Below, one piece after another: positions 8,023-18,373 of a stretch of DNA of 24,198 nt; positions within the stretch are counted from its first letter, which is position 1; each line of letters opens with the position of its first letter. The notes under the pieces are model-generated. The model saw nothing but the letters and a program-made list of their open reading frames with translations. It made no database searches and was not told the origin of the DNA. Source of the DNA: Chromera velia (taxonomy: Eukaryota; Sar; Chromeraceae); contig JAHBMJ010001530.1 in the NCBI GenBank assembly GCA_018398765.1, forward strand, positions 1-24,198, in the 5' to 3' direction. The translations under genes and the position numbers were made by a program.

Positions 8023-10711
8023 GTGTATTCCCGCAAGACATGTATTGGAGCGACTCTGAGTTTGATTATGCAAACGTCTGAAAAAAAAAAAGAAACCGGA
8101 ATGAATTCAGTGTATGCAAGAACAACGAAAAAAAAAAAGCGGGGGGGGATATTAAAAAAGGTTGAAAAAAGAAAGAAACAGTTCGAAAAAGGAAATTTGA
8201 GGACCGCAGAAGTCAACAAGCTTCATTGACACTCTTTCCAATCATGGAGGAGCAACGGAGAAAGAGGGTGATATGAGGATTAAATGGAGTTCATGTATGA
8301 GCGAGTGGGTTAAACTTTGAGAATCTACTCAAAACGAGTAGGATACAACTACATGCGAATGGTTCATGCTTCTGTCACCTGTATGAAAAGAACAACGCTT
8401 ATGCTCATGAGAAAGCTGCTCACCACTTCATGATGTCGATGGTTGTGCAAGTGTTGATCCAAAATGTCGAAATCTGCGCGTTCACGGAAGTACCAGCTGC
8501 ACAGAGAGGAAAAACGAAGGGAAAGAAATCAAAAACAAGTCATAACATGCATCTGAGACACTCCACCAGGTGAAAGCAAAACCTTCACTTCGCATGAAGG
8601 GTCCTGCTGACCCCGCCTGCTCAAGCCTGCTGACTCCGAGTCGAAACGAAGAGCGAAAAGAAAAAAAAAAGAAGAAAAAAAAACGAATACACAGAAGCGA
8701 TCCATTCGCTGTCAAAAAAGCGTACTGCTGCTGCGTTGTTCCGTCTCTATTGGCAGGGGGTGGCTCCCTGCTGGAGTCACAGTCGCCCTGCGGGTGGCTG
8801 TTGCCCGCTGCAAACCCCCAGTCTTCCTTCAAAGCGCTCCCTGCCTGACGGAAAGACAAATCCCGGTCCGGAATCCTACTGAGTTGCACCTGCTGTGCTG
8901 CAGTGACGGGATGGTCCCTCTGTCTATAGCCTGATCCCCTGTAGACAAGGACCAGCCAATATGAGACTGTGCGAGAAAAGTCTTTGCTGGATCCCTGCTG
9001 GCTCGCCGGGACGTTGACACGCAAAAGGAGAGTGTCTCGATGCACATAGATACATACCAAACACTGTTTGAAAATATTAAAGAGGAGAGAGAGAATGTGG
9101 AAGAGAAATGATGTTGCGTTACACAGAAGTGACACATCTGTATACCACAAGGTTGTTGGCATCTTTTGCTTTGGCCTCTGCTTTGATTCTACTGAGCGTA
9201 GAAATAAGATACACAATGCCGCGTGTAAATTCATGCATACACACGAACAAGTATGCAGACAGAGATAAGACGCGTTCATATGTGTTTTCAAAACGAAGAA
9301 CGAAACAAGGAGTCGTCTGAAGACAGCTTTGAGAATGATAGTTCACTGCCCTCTGGATTGCATGCATATGGTGCACACACGAGGGGATGTGGATGAAAAG
9401 GATTTCTATGTGTACCAAGAAGTTGTATGTGCAGAATCTGATGAAGGATTTGAACACAACGCACTTGAAAGAAAAGAAAACATGACAGTGAAAAGACCTT
9501 TCATCACAAGAGTTACTTGTCTCATAAGTCGAACACTCGACAAAACGAAGAAAGCATCAAGAGAACACCACATTGTACGTGCTGACTTATGTGTATGGAC
9601 CTAGTGGCATGGAGGGGATGAAGTTACCATACTTATGAAGGAGGTAGACGGAAAGTGAGAAGAAAACTCCACATGACCTTTATGACCTTCAGTCCAACAG
9701 GCCTTTCCTCTCTAGAGGAACTGATGGAGGCATGTGCCGACGTGCACCAACCTGAGAAAGGGGGAGGAAGACTGGGAGGAATGTAAACGGACCTTCATAA
9801 ATGATTATGAGAAGTATGTGGAAGAATGGCAGGTTACAGATGCAATGCGTACGCAAAACTCAATCTGTCAGTGAATATGAAGCCGCTTGAAGATGTGCTT
9901 GCATGAAGAATGAATGGAAGGAAGCTGCATGAACATACGAAGTACGTGCATGAACACACATCGAGGTCTGTTACAATTGATCATCAAAATGATGATAAGA
10001 TCGAGGAGACGACACGTCATCTGTTGTTTCACAGACCAGAACGAATGTGCTCAACAAATGCTTATGTACCATTTTGACTACCTTGTGCGGGAGCAAATGA
10101 CACAGAAAGATATTGAAAGAAAAAGAAACAAGAGAGGCGAAGGGACTTTGTACGAAAGAATATAAACTGAAGCTTGAGAAGAACTGGCTGAGCTCCTTCC
10201 TGTTTACCTGCATACATACGACTTGACAGAGACGTACCTTCAGTTGTCTAACTTCGCCGCACTTTCTTTTCTCGAGAACTACAAACCTGCCACGAACGGT
10301 CCAGTGCTGATAATCTGAGTAGCAAGAAATGAAACAGAAAGATTTATGTAAGTTCTTTTCAAGTGGTCCAATTTGAACATTCAAGGAGGTTTCATCACTC
10401 TTGAAGAAGAGCAGAATGACTCACCTTTTTTATACCGCCTGTTTGACCACGCTCATATCGATACGATTTTACTTTCCGTTCACCTTCTTTCTGACATAAG
10501 CCACCTTCACTTCACACTCTCTCTGACAAAAAGTTGGAGTTATATCATGAATGCACATGAATGTTGCACAAGACCGTTGAAGTTGTGCAAACGTACAGAC
10601 ACAAAGCCAATTATATGCAGTCGACAGAGAATGACAGAGACAGGTAGTATCTTGGGGGGGACAACTCATAAGGCTGTGAGAACTCCCTAGGGAGAGATTC
10701 TGCTACTGACG
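8023..10711 (+). other. Element interior with no recognisable pol
   Basis: About 2.7 kb between gag and the polypurine region. Immediately after gag there is a Lys-rich frame to 8229 with A-homopolymers. Further on the open frames are short, overlap on both strands and lack the protease DTG/DSG, reverse transcriptase YxDD, RNase H or integrase HHCC/DDE signatures. The longest plus frames, at about 9340-9604 and 9914-10165, resemble nothing I know. It is either non-coding filler of a non-autonomous element or pol decayed past recognition. Confidence 0.5.
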
Positions 10712-11058
10712 TGAGAAGGAGGGATGTGTTGTATTGAATGATGATGAATAGGTAGTGGAGGAGAAGAGGTCAAATGAAAACAAAGAAAAGGAGGTCCTTG
10801 GAGACGCCAACTGCTTAACCCGGCCAGACCATGCAAGTAAAAAGGCAATAAAAGGCAAGACCAAGCGAGACCAAGGGCGGCTTGAAAGGCCCAAAGTTTT
10901 GAACCCGGTCGGACGGGCAAACATGGGGTCCTGAACGTAGTGTCCTTGGCCGAACATAAATTTCCAAAACATCCATTGTGTTTAATTGTGTTCTTTGGCA
11001 AGATAAAAGATTGTCTTTTTAGACGGCAGTGGAATGCCGTCTTGAGAAGGAGGGATGT
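10712..11058. repeat. 315-bp insertion flanked by 16-bp direct repeats at the polypurine tract
   Basis: TGAGAAGGAGGGATGT occurs at 10712-10727 and again at 11043-11058, where it forms the polypurine tract and the first three LTR bases. The intervening 315 bp differ in texture from the flanks. They contain GGTTCAAAAC on the minus strand (a weak pol III B-box resemblance near 10896-10905) and end in a perfect 7-bp stem, GACGGCA/TGCCGTC, at 11021-11040. A 16-bp duplication would fit target-primed insertion of a short element, but no A-rich tail is present. Confidence 0.45.
11044..11055 (+). other. Polypurine tract
   Basis: The all-purine string GAGAAGGAGGGA directly precedes the TGTCACAG start of the 3' LTR, as expected for the plus-strand primer of LTR retroelements. 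This placement fixes the left edge of the 3' LTR. Confidence 0.75.
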
Positions 11059-11585
11059 CACAGTGTTATGTTGAGCTTTACAGTAAAAGTAATTTAAAGG
11101 AGCAAAAGGAAGTAATTTAAAGGAGAAAAGTAGAGAAAAAAGTCGATATGATAATCCTATAAAGATAAAAATATTTATGGGTCGAATGAAAAAGAATCAG
11201 TTTGGTAGTAGAATCTGAAGAAGGGAAGAAATGATAATAGAAGTGGATTAAAGTGGATAATCAGACTGAAGTGACACACTGAAGCCGATTTTGATGAAGT
11301 GACAGACTGAGGGGGTAAGTATGTCACCAAAGTGACACACTCAGGTACTCAGTATGTTAGTGTGTCATTGTGTTACTAAACTGACTTACTCAGGGTACGA
11401 TTATATCAGCGAGCCAACATATATAACGCATGCAAAATAACCAACGATGCGCATTATCCATTTTGCATCGTAACTCATCAAATCTTGAAATCCAAGGAAT
11501 GATTGATCCACTCTTTCATCTTAATCATGCAACCGAAGTGACTTTTATGAGAATCGACACATTCCTGAACATACTCGAACATTGA

Positions 11586-11935
11586 GTTAGTTAGTTAGTT
11601 AGTTAGAGGATGCCTAACCCCAGTTGCAGCGCTAAGCTCCCAGGCGGCACATACATGGCATTGCATGGTTATTGTTTGTTGAATCGCCGGTAGAATTGAT
11701 CATTTAATCACTTTCTAGAATAGGGAGACAGGCATCAAAGAGACAGACTGGATGCGAGCGTAGAAGCGATCGAATGATATTATGGATGAAGGGTTCAGAT
11801 GTACTTACACCAGGGAGTGGACAGTTACAATCATTTGAATTAATGGATTCTAGCTTAGCCAGGCAGTGTAGGAATTCTCTTTCATCCAGCCACTTGGTAC
11901 ATGAAGAAAGTCTATGCATGAAGTCATCAACACAC
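11586..11935. repeat. 350-bp insertion in the 3' LTR
   Basis: Homology to the 5' LTR stops after GAACATTGA and resumes at CAATATCAACTC. The insert replaces nine LTR bases, has no target-site duplication and begins with five GTTA units. A deletion-plus-insertion junction without duplication looks like filler DNA captured during break repair. It carries the exon-intron-like fragment at 11700-11919. Confidence 0.75.
11700..11919 (-). pseudogene. Captured exon-intron fragment inside the 3' LTR
   Basis: On the minus strand ATG 11919 opens a 37-codon exon (11919-11809) with ordinary protein composition: MHRLSSCTKWLDEREF, then LHCLAKLESINSND, then CNCPLPG. It ends GGT at a consensus GTAAGT donor (11808). 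A pyrimidine-rich acceptor ending TATTCTAG (11715) defines a 94-nt intron. The downstream exon reads KVIK and stops at 11700. The frame stays open upstream of the ATG (VDDF) to about the insert edge, so the ATG may not be the true start. It lacks a known domain and is probably part of a host gene carried in with the insert. Confidence 0.4.
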
Positions 11936-12294
11936 CAATATCAACTCTGGATACTTATGCACATACTCATTCACTGGCGATAGACAGCCCTCACTCCTTC
12001 TAGTCTTTTAACAGTCATCTCACCTAAGTAGACCTCTAGCTTCCAGTTTCCACTCCTGCCTGTTCACCTACGAGTAGGAGGAGCGCGGAACAACAATGCC
12101 TGGAACAATGCCAGTTAAGTTCTTACTCAAGTTTATACAGTCAGTTTAGTAGTTGGTCTATTACTAAACTAGTGACAAACAAGGAGAGGACTTATATGCT
12201 GAACTAGAAATCAAATTTAAACTAGCTAGTTTTTTTAGCTAAATACTTCATGCAAAAAGCTAGCATAAAAAGTTTAAGTAGGACAGCTGTGATT

Positions 12295-12670
12295 TCAAAG
12301 AACCTGTAAGCCCGTTCTGGCTTGAATAAGCTCTACTCCTAGCTCTACTCGGTGCTTTGATAACAGAATATGTTCTGCTAAGTCAGACATTGCATCTTCT
12401 TGAGCTTTTACATAGGAGCCATTGCCGCATACTCTGCCAAGTTCGGAAAGGAGTTGTGGTTAATTCATTCCCTAGGTGCGTCTTACCTGGGTAGATGGGA
12501 TTTATGGGAAGCCCACAATTGCAGAGGATGCAAAACACATATTTTCGATTGACGAGAAGACTGGTGTCATTACGTTGAAGACGGGATAGAAACTGAGATA
12601 GAGGGCCGGGCCCCTTCGCTATAGACTGACAATAGGACATTTCATACACAGTATATGTATTAGTACACAT
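12295..12670 (-). CDS. Small C2H2 zinc-finger protein, two exons
   Basis: Exon 1 (12670-12487) starts at ATG and ends at a CAG/GTAAGA donor in phase 1. Exon 2 (12374-12295) follows acceptor CTTAGCAG, with a CTGAC branch-like motif close by. The intron is 112 nt. The joined product is about 87 residues. Before splicing only the Cys pair is encoded (C47-x2-C50, in VNRKYVFCILC). Splicing supplies H63 and H69, giving C-x2-C-x12-H-x5-H across the junction (exon 2 begins EHILLSKHRVELG). The pattern of an Asn/Tyr-containing lead, then C-x2-C-x-C-G-x-P-I-x-P, then H-x5-H resembles the C2H2-like region of OrsD/DUF3505-type proteins, which in fungi accompany mobile elements. That link is only a resemblance. 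It may be a complete small gene or the N-terminus of a broken larger protein. Confidence 0.45.
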
Positions 12671-13282
12671 GTTACTGAAATTTATTTAAAAATAGATTGA
12701 TTACTATTTTTTTTTTAACATAGTCTTTATAGATATTGTGTATACATTATATTTTCTAAGTCCAGAATGTATGTAAGAATGTATATATATATAAACTACG
12801 CCTAGCATATGAATGATATAGATTTAGAAAGTTGTAGGCGATCCTCTAGCCTAGAACTTCTTCACAGGCTAGCAGCCTATGTACATAGGATCACATTATA
12901 AATAGGGATGCATCGGCCATATTAAGTCTAAGGACTGTCAGATAGGGCTAGAAAAGAAAAGAGGTTTCAACCAGTGTGGATCGATCTGAGTGAAAAGCAA
13001 GTCTAGGCGTGATCTAGGGCGTGATCTATAGATATATATATTTTTAGATATATTTTTTATAACCCATAAATTGGGCCATAATATAATATATGCACAGGAA
13101 AAAATGTATAGAAAAAATATATGAGGTAAGACTATGTTGATGAAAACTTTCTTCAAAAAAGGTTCTTTGGTGAACCAATGAAGTGAAAAGCTGTTTATAC
13201 ATTGAAGAAGTGACATAAATATATTATATATATATGGATATATTTTTAAAATTGAAAATATAATATAAATAAATAAATATTA

Positions 13283-13313
<31 letters not shown>

Positions 13314-13319
13314 GAATAA
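12671..13319. other. AT-rich stretch, no gene seen
   Basis: Long T and TA strings with no conserved frame. A (TA)n microsatellite occupies 13287-13313. Confidence 0.5.
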
Positions 13320-13945
13320 ATGAATGAATGAGTTAGGGTAAAGCCGGTGAGCCACCTCTTAGGCTCTGGCCAACCCGGCATGTCATACAGAAATTTGTTA
13401 CGCAACCTAGGTTCCATGGGGCATTTGAAGGCTTGTAAGACTAGGCGGCCCCTTCGGTTTAGTCTTAAGCACACACGCCGGACGGAGGTGCCCCGGTCCT
13501 TGGAAAAGAAAAAACCTGCATATAGCACAGAACAGAGTACCCCCCAACCGGTCTTCTCCCCCAGAAGAGCAGGACACCCGACGGCACCATTCGTTTGGAA
13601 CCTATGGAGGGACAAGAACAAAAGAAGACGCACCTCCTCTATCCAAAGCCCCCCTTCCACCCATTACCCCACTTTCACTTGTTTCAAGAGCTAGTAAACT
13701 TACTATCCGAAGTAACCTTAGACCTGTTAACAGGTCACACCTAGAAGCTAGCCTAGAAGCAAGCAGAAGCAATAATTCTGTCGTTCAGGGTTGATCCAGC
13801 CATGGCCTCCGTGCCTGCACATGTATGTATGAGCGAGGTGCCTGGCCGCTAGCCTGGCCAGGGCATGCCGGAACCACTGTGTGGGACGATGTGGAACGCA
13901 CCCTACGGCGCCCTATACGATATCACAGCGGCACATAAGTTGTGA
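13320..13945. other. GC-richer island with degraded open frames
   Basis: The texture changes abruptly from AT-rich to GC-rich. Frames of 115 (plus, 13347-13694) and about 100 codons (minus) overlap each other. From 13801 a plus frame runs MASVPAHVCMSEVPG, meets a TAG at about 13849, and continues to about 13944. I recognise no domain. This may be a worn transposon or pseudogene. Confidence 0.3.
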
Positions 13946-13957
13946 CACAACAAAAAG

Positions 13958-14110
13958 TAAGTGTCAATACTGTACTAAAACATGCGTAAATGTCATTGAC
14001 ATGCATTTCAAAGTTATAGTGTCATTCCAAGCTTAAGTGTCGACTAGTGTCGACACTGATATTTATCGCCTATGACATTAAAATTATGTCATTCATATTT
14101 AACAACTCTA
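13958..14110. repeat. GTGTC palindrome repeat, right copy
   Basis: It contains GTGTCAATAC, AAGTGTCGACTAGTGTCGAC and paired ATGTCAT strings, and ends ATTTAACAACTCTA. That last string is the exact reverse complement of 3673-3686. The palindromic core lies about 55 bp inside the end, as in the left copy. Confidence 0.5.
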
Positions 14111-15275
14111 CTTGGATCACAGTCAGATACTCGGCCGGCGGACCCTAGCAAAAACCTACTAATAGGCAAAAACAAAGATTGATTGATTGACTGATTGCCA
14201 TATACCATGCATGCAACAAAAAACTAGACAAAGAAGGATTATAAATGATTGATCTAAGTGATTGGTTCGCTACAACAGTACCAGACTGAATGCTGTGACT
14301 GCTGTTAGTGTAGGGCGGGAATGTGCGGCGGCTGTGGCCGGATTGATCATGGAAGGAATCGATTTTATGTACAGGGGCCCGGGGGGGCCGATTCCCTCAT
14401 CAATCCGTTCCTGAGCCTGTAAGCATAGGAAACACTCCGTCGGAATGAATAAAGTGGGGACTCACAGGATTGATCTGAGAGTCCCTCTCCGCTGGCCTTC
14501 TCGGTCGGACCCCCAAGAGACTCCAAGGAACAAGAAAGGAAGAAAGGAAGACAGCCAGTGAGAAATGTCTGCGCAAGCCACCATCAGCTACACAGGCGGA
14601 GACAAGCAATTCAAAAGGGGAGGGGGAGGGAGAAGCACTCTGGCATCGAGCAGCAATCGAGAGTCGGGCAGACAAACAGACAGAAAGCAACCCCATGCAA
14701 ACATTCATTGTTCAGTCGACTGAATTGGTTCTACTCACTCACTCACTCATTCACTCACTCAGTTAGTCATTCCCGACCCAACCATCGGCATGCGGCCGAA
14801 GGGGAAGAACGAACAGAGAGTGAAGATGAAGGGCCAAAGAGAAGAGAAGAGAAGAGGAGGTTACAAGTCCGTTCCAGCAGAAACCTGTTGAGTAAGCCAA
14901 TGGAGGAAATCCACACGCTCTACACAAATTGATTTATTCATTGATCATATACGTGCATGCCCGGTCTCCTTCTCTGTCTTTTGTCAGTCCACCCATGATG
15001 CAAGATGTGGGCGGGGGGGGGGGGAACCAACTTGATCGACACTTACATGCAGAGCTTTTTCTGGCCCTGTCAGCAGATCTCACGGGGCTATATCTTTCGG
15101 CAAGTCATGCGGACCAAGAATGAAAGAAACGGTGGAGGGACAGGAGGAGGGGACAAGAAGAGAACCTTGTTCTCCTCCCACCCTAGCTGTCTCTCTCTCT
15201 CTCTGTTCTTTCTTTCTTCTCATAAATGAAGAAGTTGCCGTCAGTTCCCTTCCTGGAGTCTCATGCACTTCGAGT

Positions 15276-15444
15276 TCTTTCTTTCTTTCTTTCTTTCTTT
15301 GCAACTTCGATCGGGTCCTCTTCTTTCCTTCTTTCCTTCCTCGTCTTCTCTGAATTCTTTTCAGGCGCTTGCTTCGTTCGCTGAGTCATCCAGAGAATGG
15401 ATTGACATTCGCGTCCTTCCATCCATCCATCCATCCATCCATCC
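15276..15444. repeat. (CTTT)n and (CCAT)n microsatellites
   Basis: (CTTT)n at 15276-15300 and (CCAT)n at 15417-15444, with ordinary sequence between them. Confidence 0.95.
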
Positions 15445-15698
15445 TCCCCCGTCGTTTCTTCCTGATTTTCTTTCTCTCTCCTCACTTCCCTTCACCTCAC
15501 CGCAAAGGGAACGAATTCTTTCCCTCCCTCCAAGCGCGTCTTCTGCTGTATGGAATTCAGGGTCGAAAGAGGTCATCAAAAAAACAAAAAAAAAAAGGTC
15601 TGTCTCTCAGCCTCTTCCTCTCTTCTGAATTCTCTCTCGTTTTTCTCCACAAAATTCTCCCTCCATGTTGAAAAGAAATGAGGCAGACAAACTGGGTT

Positions 15699-15701
<3 letters not shown>

Positions 15702-15733
<32 letters not shown>

Positions 15734-15751
15734 CCTCTGCCGGTCTCTCTT

Positions 15752-15786
<35 letters not shown>
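15702..15786. repeat. Two (CT)n tracts
   Basis: 15702-15731 and 15758-15786 are pure CT runs separated by a mixed pyrimidine-rich spacer. The minus strand is correspondingly GA-rich, and its open frame reads as Arg-Glu repeats, which I treat as an artefact. Confidence 0.95.
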
Positions 15787-15788
<2 letters not shown>

Positions 15789-15940
15789 GCGCCTCTGTCT
15801 GTCTGCCTCGCGGTATTTCGTTCGCCTTGAGAAACGCACACAGACAAAAGGAAAAGGCGGAAGTCGACACACGGACCTCTCTCCTGCCCCCATGAACAGC
15901 AGCAGCAGCATCACACATGAATAAAAAAAGGGAGGTAGCC

Positions 15941-16171
15941 TGCCTGTGAAGACAGACAGTCCCTCTGGCTTCGAGCCAGTCTGGCTGGCCTTTCTTGGCA
16001 GTCTATCTCTACAGTTTCTGCCTGCCCGCCTCCCACCACGCCTGTGGCTGGCTAGGTCCCCCCAAAGGCTTTCAGAAGAAGTCACTGACCATGCCTCTCT
16101 GCTCCACTCCATCTTCACTTTCTGCCGTCTCTGCTGCGAAGGCTGTGCGTCAAGCAAGTTCTTGCAAGGTG
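15941..16171 (-). CDS. Candidate minus-strand exon
   Basis: A pyrimidine-rich acceptor (ending CGTCCATCAG) precedes a frame with normal composition: PCKNLLDAQPSQQRRQKVKM, then EWSREAWSVTSSESLWGDLA, then a basic stretch. The frame continues to 15576 through GA repeats, so the true 3' end is unknown; I stop it before the repeats. The plus strand of the same DNA also reads as plausible protein, so the strand is uncertain. No domain is recognised. Confidence 0.25.
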
Positions 16172-17352
16172 CTGATGGACGAAGAGTGTGTGTATGCAGG
16201 AAAGGTTCGTGAACAACAAAGTACAGCAAGTCGAGGGGGGAATCGAGAAATGTCGACCCACACAAGCGCGGGCTTTCCGACATCGATCTTCTTCATAGTA
16301 CATTTGCCTGATTGCGCCAGTGACAGACCCTATGCATAGAAACAAACCAACAAATAAACAACAGAGTCAACAAAGAAAGTAAGTTCGTAGACACAAGGAA
16401 GAACACCATACATCCAGAATCACTCTGTCTGTCTGTCTGTCTCCTTTTGTGGCCTTCTGGCGTTCCCTTTCCCTTGCTCTTCACGGGTCCTTCAGATGAA
16501 TCGGCCGAATCAAAGAGGACACATGCAGATCAAGAAAGGGGTTTGTGGAGAAGGAAAAAGGCGAAAGGAAGAAAGTTCCTGCTTCTCCCCACTTTTTCTC
16601 CTCGCAAGACAAACTTGCACAGAATGAAAAAGAAATGCATCAGTGACGAAAAACAAAAAAACAAAACGGTGGCACAGAAAAAAACGACAACACGAAAAAA
16701 GAGAGAGAGAAAAAAAAGGTCAGTCTGCGCTATGTCCATTCAGTCAAACCACATTTCTTTCAAGGAAAATCTACCCACCCGTGTATTCTATCTATATGCC
16801 TTCCCCCTCTCCTCTGTTCATTTCTTAATTCCTTCCTGGTTTCTTCTTAATTCCTATCTTTAACACCCAGATGCTCGAAAAAAACCGGGCCCCCAATGCC
16901 ATAGATCGGATTTCGCGGAGCCCGCGCTTCCTTTGATACAACACACCCGTACGTCTCTCTGTCTGATGCCATTCTCCTCTCTTTCTCTCTCTGGCTCTTT
17001 TAATTTCACAGTGTGCACACTCAGCCGAGCCTCCCTCCCTCCCGCCACCCACGCACTTCCTCGAGGGGTCCTTCCTTCCTTCCTTCATCCTCCCTCCCTC
17101 CCTCCACCCAGCCAGCCACAACTGTAGTAGGCAGCCGGGGGCAGAAGTCGCTCTGACTCTCTCTCTCTCTCTCTGTATTGGTATGTGCAGGGACCTAGCG
17201 AGGGGGGTCCTCCCTTCATCTATACAACGCTGGCATGCATGCATGCACCCATACTGACATGACATGAGATGAGTCTAAAAACGTGAGGCGGGGGAAACGA
17301 AACAAAGAATTAATGACAACATTCCTTTCCTCCTTCGCCCGCCCTCTGACAG

Positions 17353-17444
17353 GATGATTCATCCGAAAGGAAAGAAAAGAGAGAGAAAGAGTGACAACAG
17401 GAGAGACCACCAACCCAGAGAGAGAACCGACTCTATTCGTCAAG
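17353..17444 (+). CDS. Candidate plus-strand internal exon
   Basis: The acceptor GCCCTCTGACAG and donor CAAG/GTGAAT bound 92 nt. Only one of the three frames is open (G-ATG-ATT start, reading MIHPKGKKRERKSDNRRDHQ and on), and it is phase-consistent at both ends. It is highly basic with no known domain. A possible next exon begins at 17558 after CTTGCACAG. Confidence 0.35.
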
Positions 17445-18334
17445 GTGAATTTTTTTCAACCAGTCTCTTTCCTTTCTTAATTCCTTTTTCCTTCGTCTGT
17501 TTGTCTAACTGTCTCAAATATCTGGCGCCTCTGTCTTCCATGGATCACTTGCACAGAAAGTCACTTCCCAGGAAGAACCTGCGACCATCCACCCATCCAT
17601 CCATCCAGCATGCCGACCTCCTTTACTCGCCCTGCCAGTCTGCTTCACTCTCTCTTTCTCCTCACGTTTTTACACTCAAAGACAATTAGCCGGAAGGAAG
17701 GAAGGCCGGCAGCTCCCCTCCCCTCCCGTTCTGTCAGATTGCGCAATTAAGTGTCTCACCTTCACCAAAAAATGGACCACACCCGTTCAATTGCGTGTCT
17801 CAAGCACAAGCGAAGGAAGAAATGGAAGAGGACGAGACCGAAAGAGGGCCCTCAGTCGATCGAGCACAGAAGGAAGGGCAAGAGACAGACAGACAGACAG
17901 ACATACATACAGAAAAAGAGCCAGCTGGTGAGAAATTGTCGGTGCAGTCCTTTGAAAAAGAGAGAAGAAAGAGATAGAAAGACAGTCTGTCCGTCATCCC
18001 ATCCCTAAATGAGACCACCTTCGTATCGAAAAAACCAACCCGCTTGCTTTCTCCGAGCAGGCTTCCATCCCTTAAACCACGTACCGGTCAGTAATGCAAG
18101 ACAGGCTCTTCTCTTCTTTCCGCAACCTCAATGTAACAAGGCACCCCTCCACCATCTATACAGAACCCAACAAAGCAGCAAGGTACGACGAGGTGGTCTC
18201 TTCTTCTTCCTCTTCCTCTTTGTCCTCCTCTTCTGTCTCCTACAGGACTGACTGGGGAACTTGACTGACCGTCTGTTCTCTGTTCTGTTCTTCTCTGACA
18301 CAACCCAATCAAGCACTCCTTGTGGTACACGCTC

Positions 18335-18339
<5 letters not shown>

Positions 18340-18372
<33 letters not shown>
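18340..18372. repeat. (CA)n microsatellite
   Basis: An uninterrupted CA run of about 16 units. Confidence 0.95.

Positions 18373-18373
<1 letters not shown>

Larger units (their letters stand above)
4993..12092 (+). mobile_element. Gag-only LTR retrotransposon (Ty3/gypsy-type gag), with nested insertions
   Basis: Two LTRs bracket about 5.4 kb of interior: a candidate primer site, a leader with 78-bp repeats, a gag gene, about 2.7 kb without recognisable coding sequence, and a polypurine tract. Gag carries a retrotransposon-gag domain and a CCHC knuckle. No protease, reverse transcriptase, RNase H or integrase motif was found. It is therefore either a non-autonomous terminal-repeat-with-gag element or a decayed full element. 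No clean target-site duplication is visible. ACAAT occurs just after the 3' LTR and also at 4995-4999, so the exact left boundary is uncertain by a few bases. LTR divergence, roughly 5% by eye, indicates an old insertion. Confidence 0.85.
11056..12092 (+). repeat. 3' LTR, interrupted by a 350-bp insertion
   Basis: It starts TGTCACAGTGTTATG and ends GAGCGCGGAACA. It is homologous to 4993-5675 except that 11586-11935 replaces nine bases. Substitutions against the 5' LTR are mostly transitions. Several are CpG here and TpG or CpA there, for example CAACGATGCGC (11442) against CAATGATGTGC (5365). Confidence 0.85.

Noticed and set aside
8482-9291. 269-codon minus-strand frame in the element interior
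   Set aside because: Composition is irregular with a poly-Phe run from an A-rich tract, no domain, and it is antisense to the element; likely chance.
10892-10906. tRNA gene suggested by GGTTCAAAAC on the minus strand
   Set aside because: No cloverleaf, acceptor stem or matching A box can be drawn; kept only as a weak B-box remark.
11021-11046. Helitron 3' end (hairpin near the end of the 315-bp insertion)
   Set aside because: The hairpin is followed by CTTG rather than CTRR, and the insertion has a target duplication, which Helitrons lack.
15417-15444. CRISPR-like array
   Set aside because: The tetranucleotide runs here and elsewhere are plain microsatellites with no spacers.
15576-15918. 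Arg-Glu-rich minus-strand frames
   Set aside because: They are translations of (GA)n microsatellites; only the part upstream of the repeats was kept as a weak candidate.
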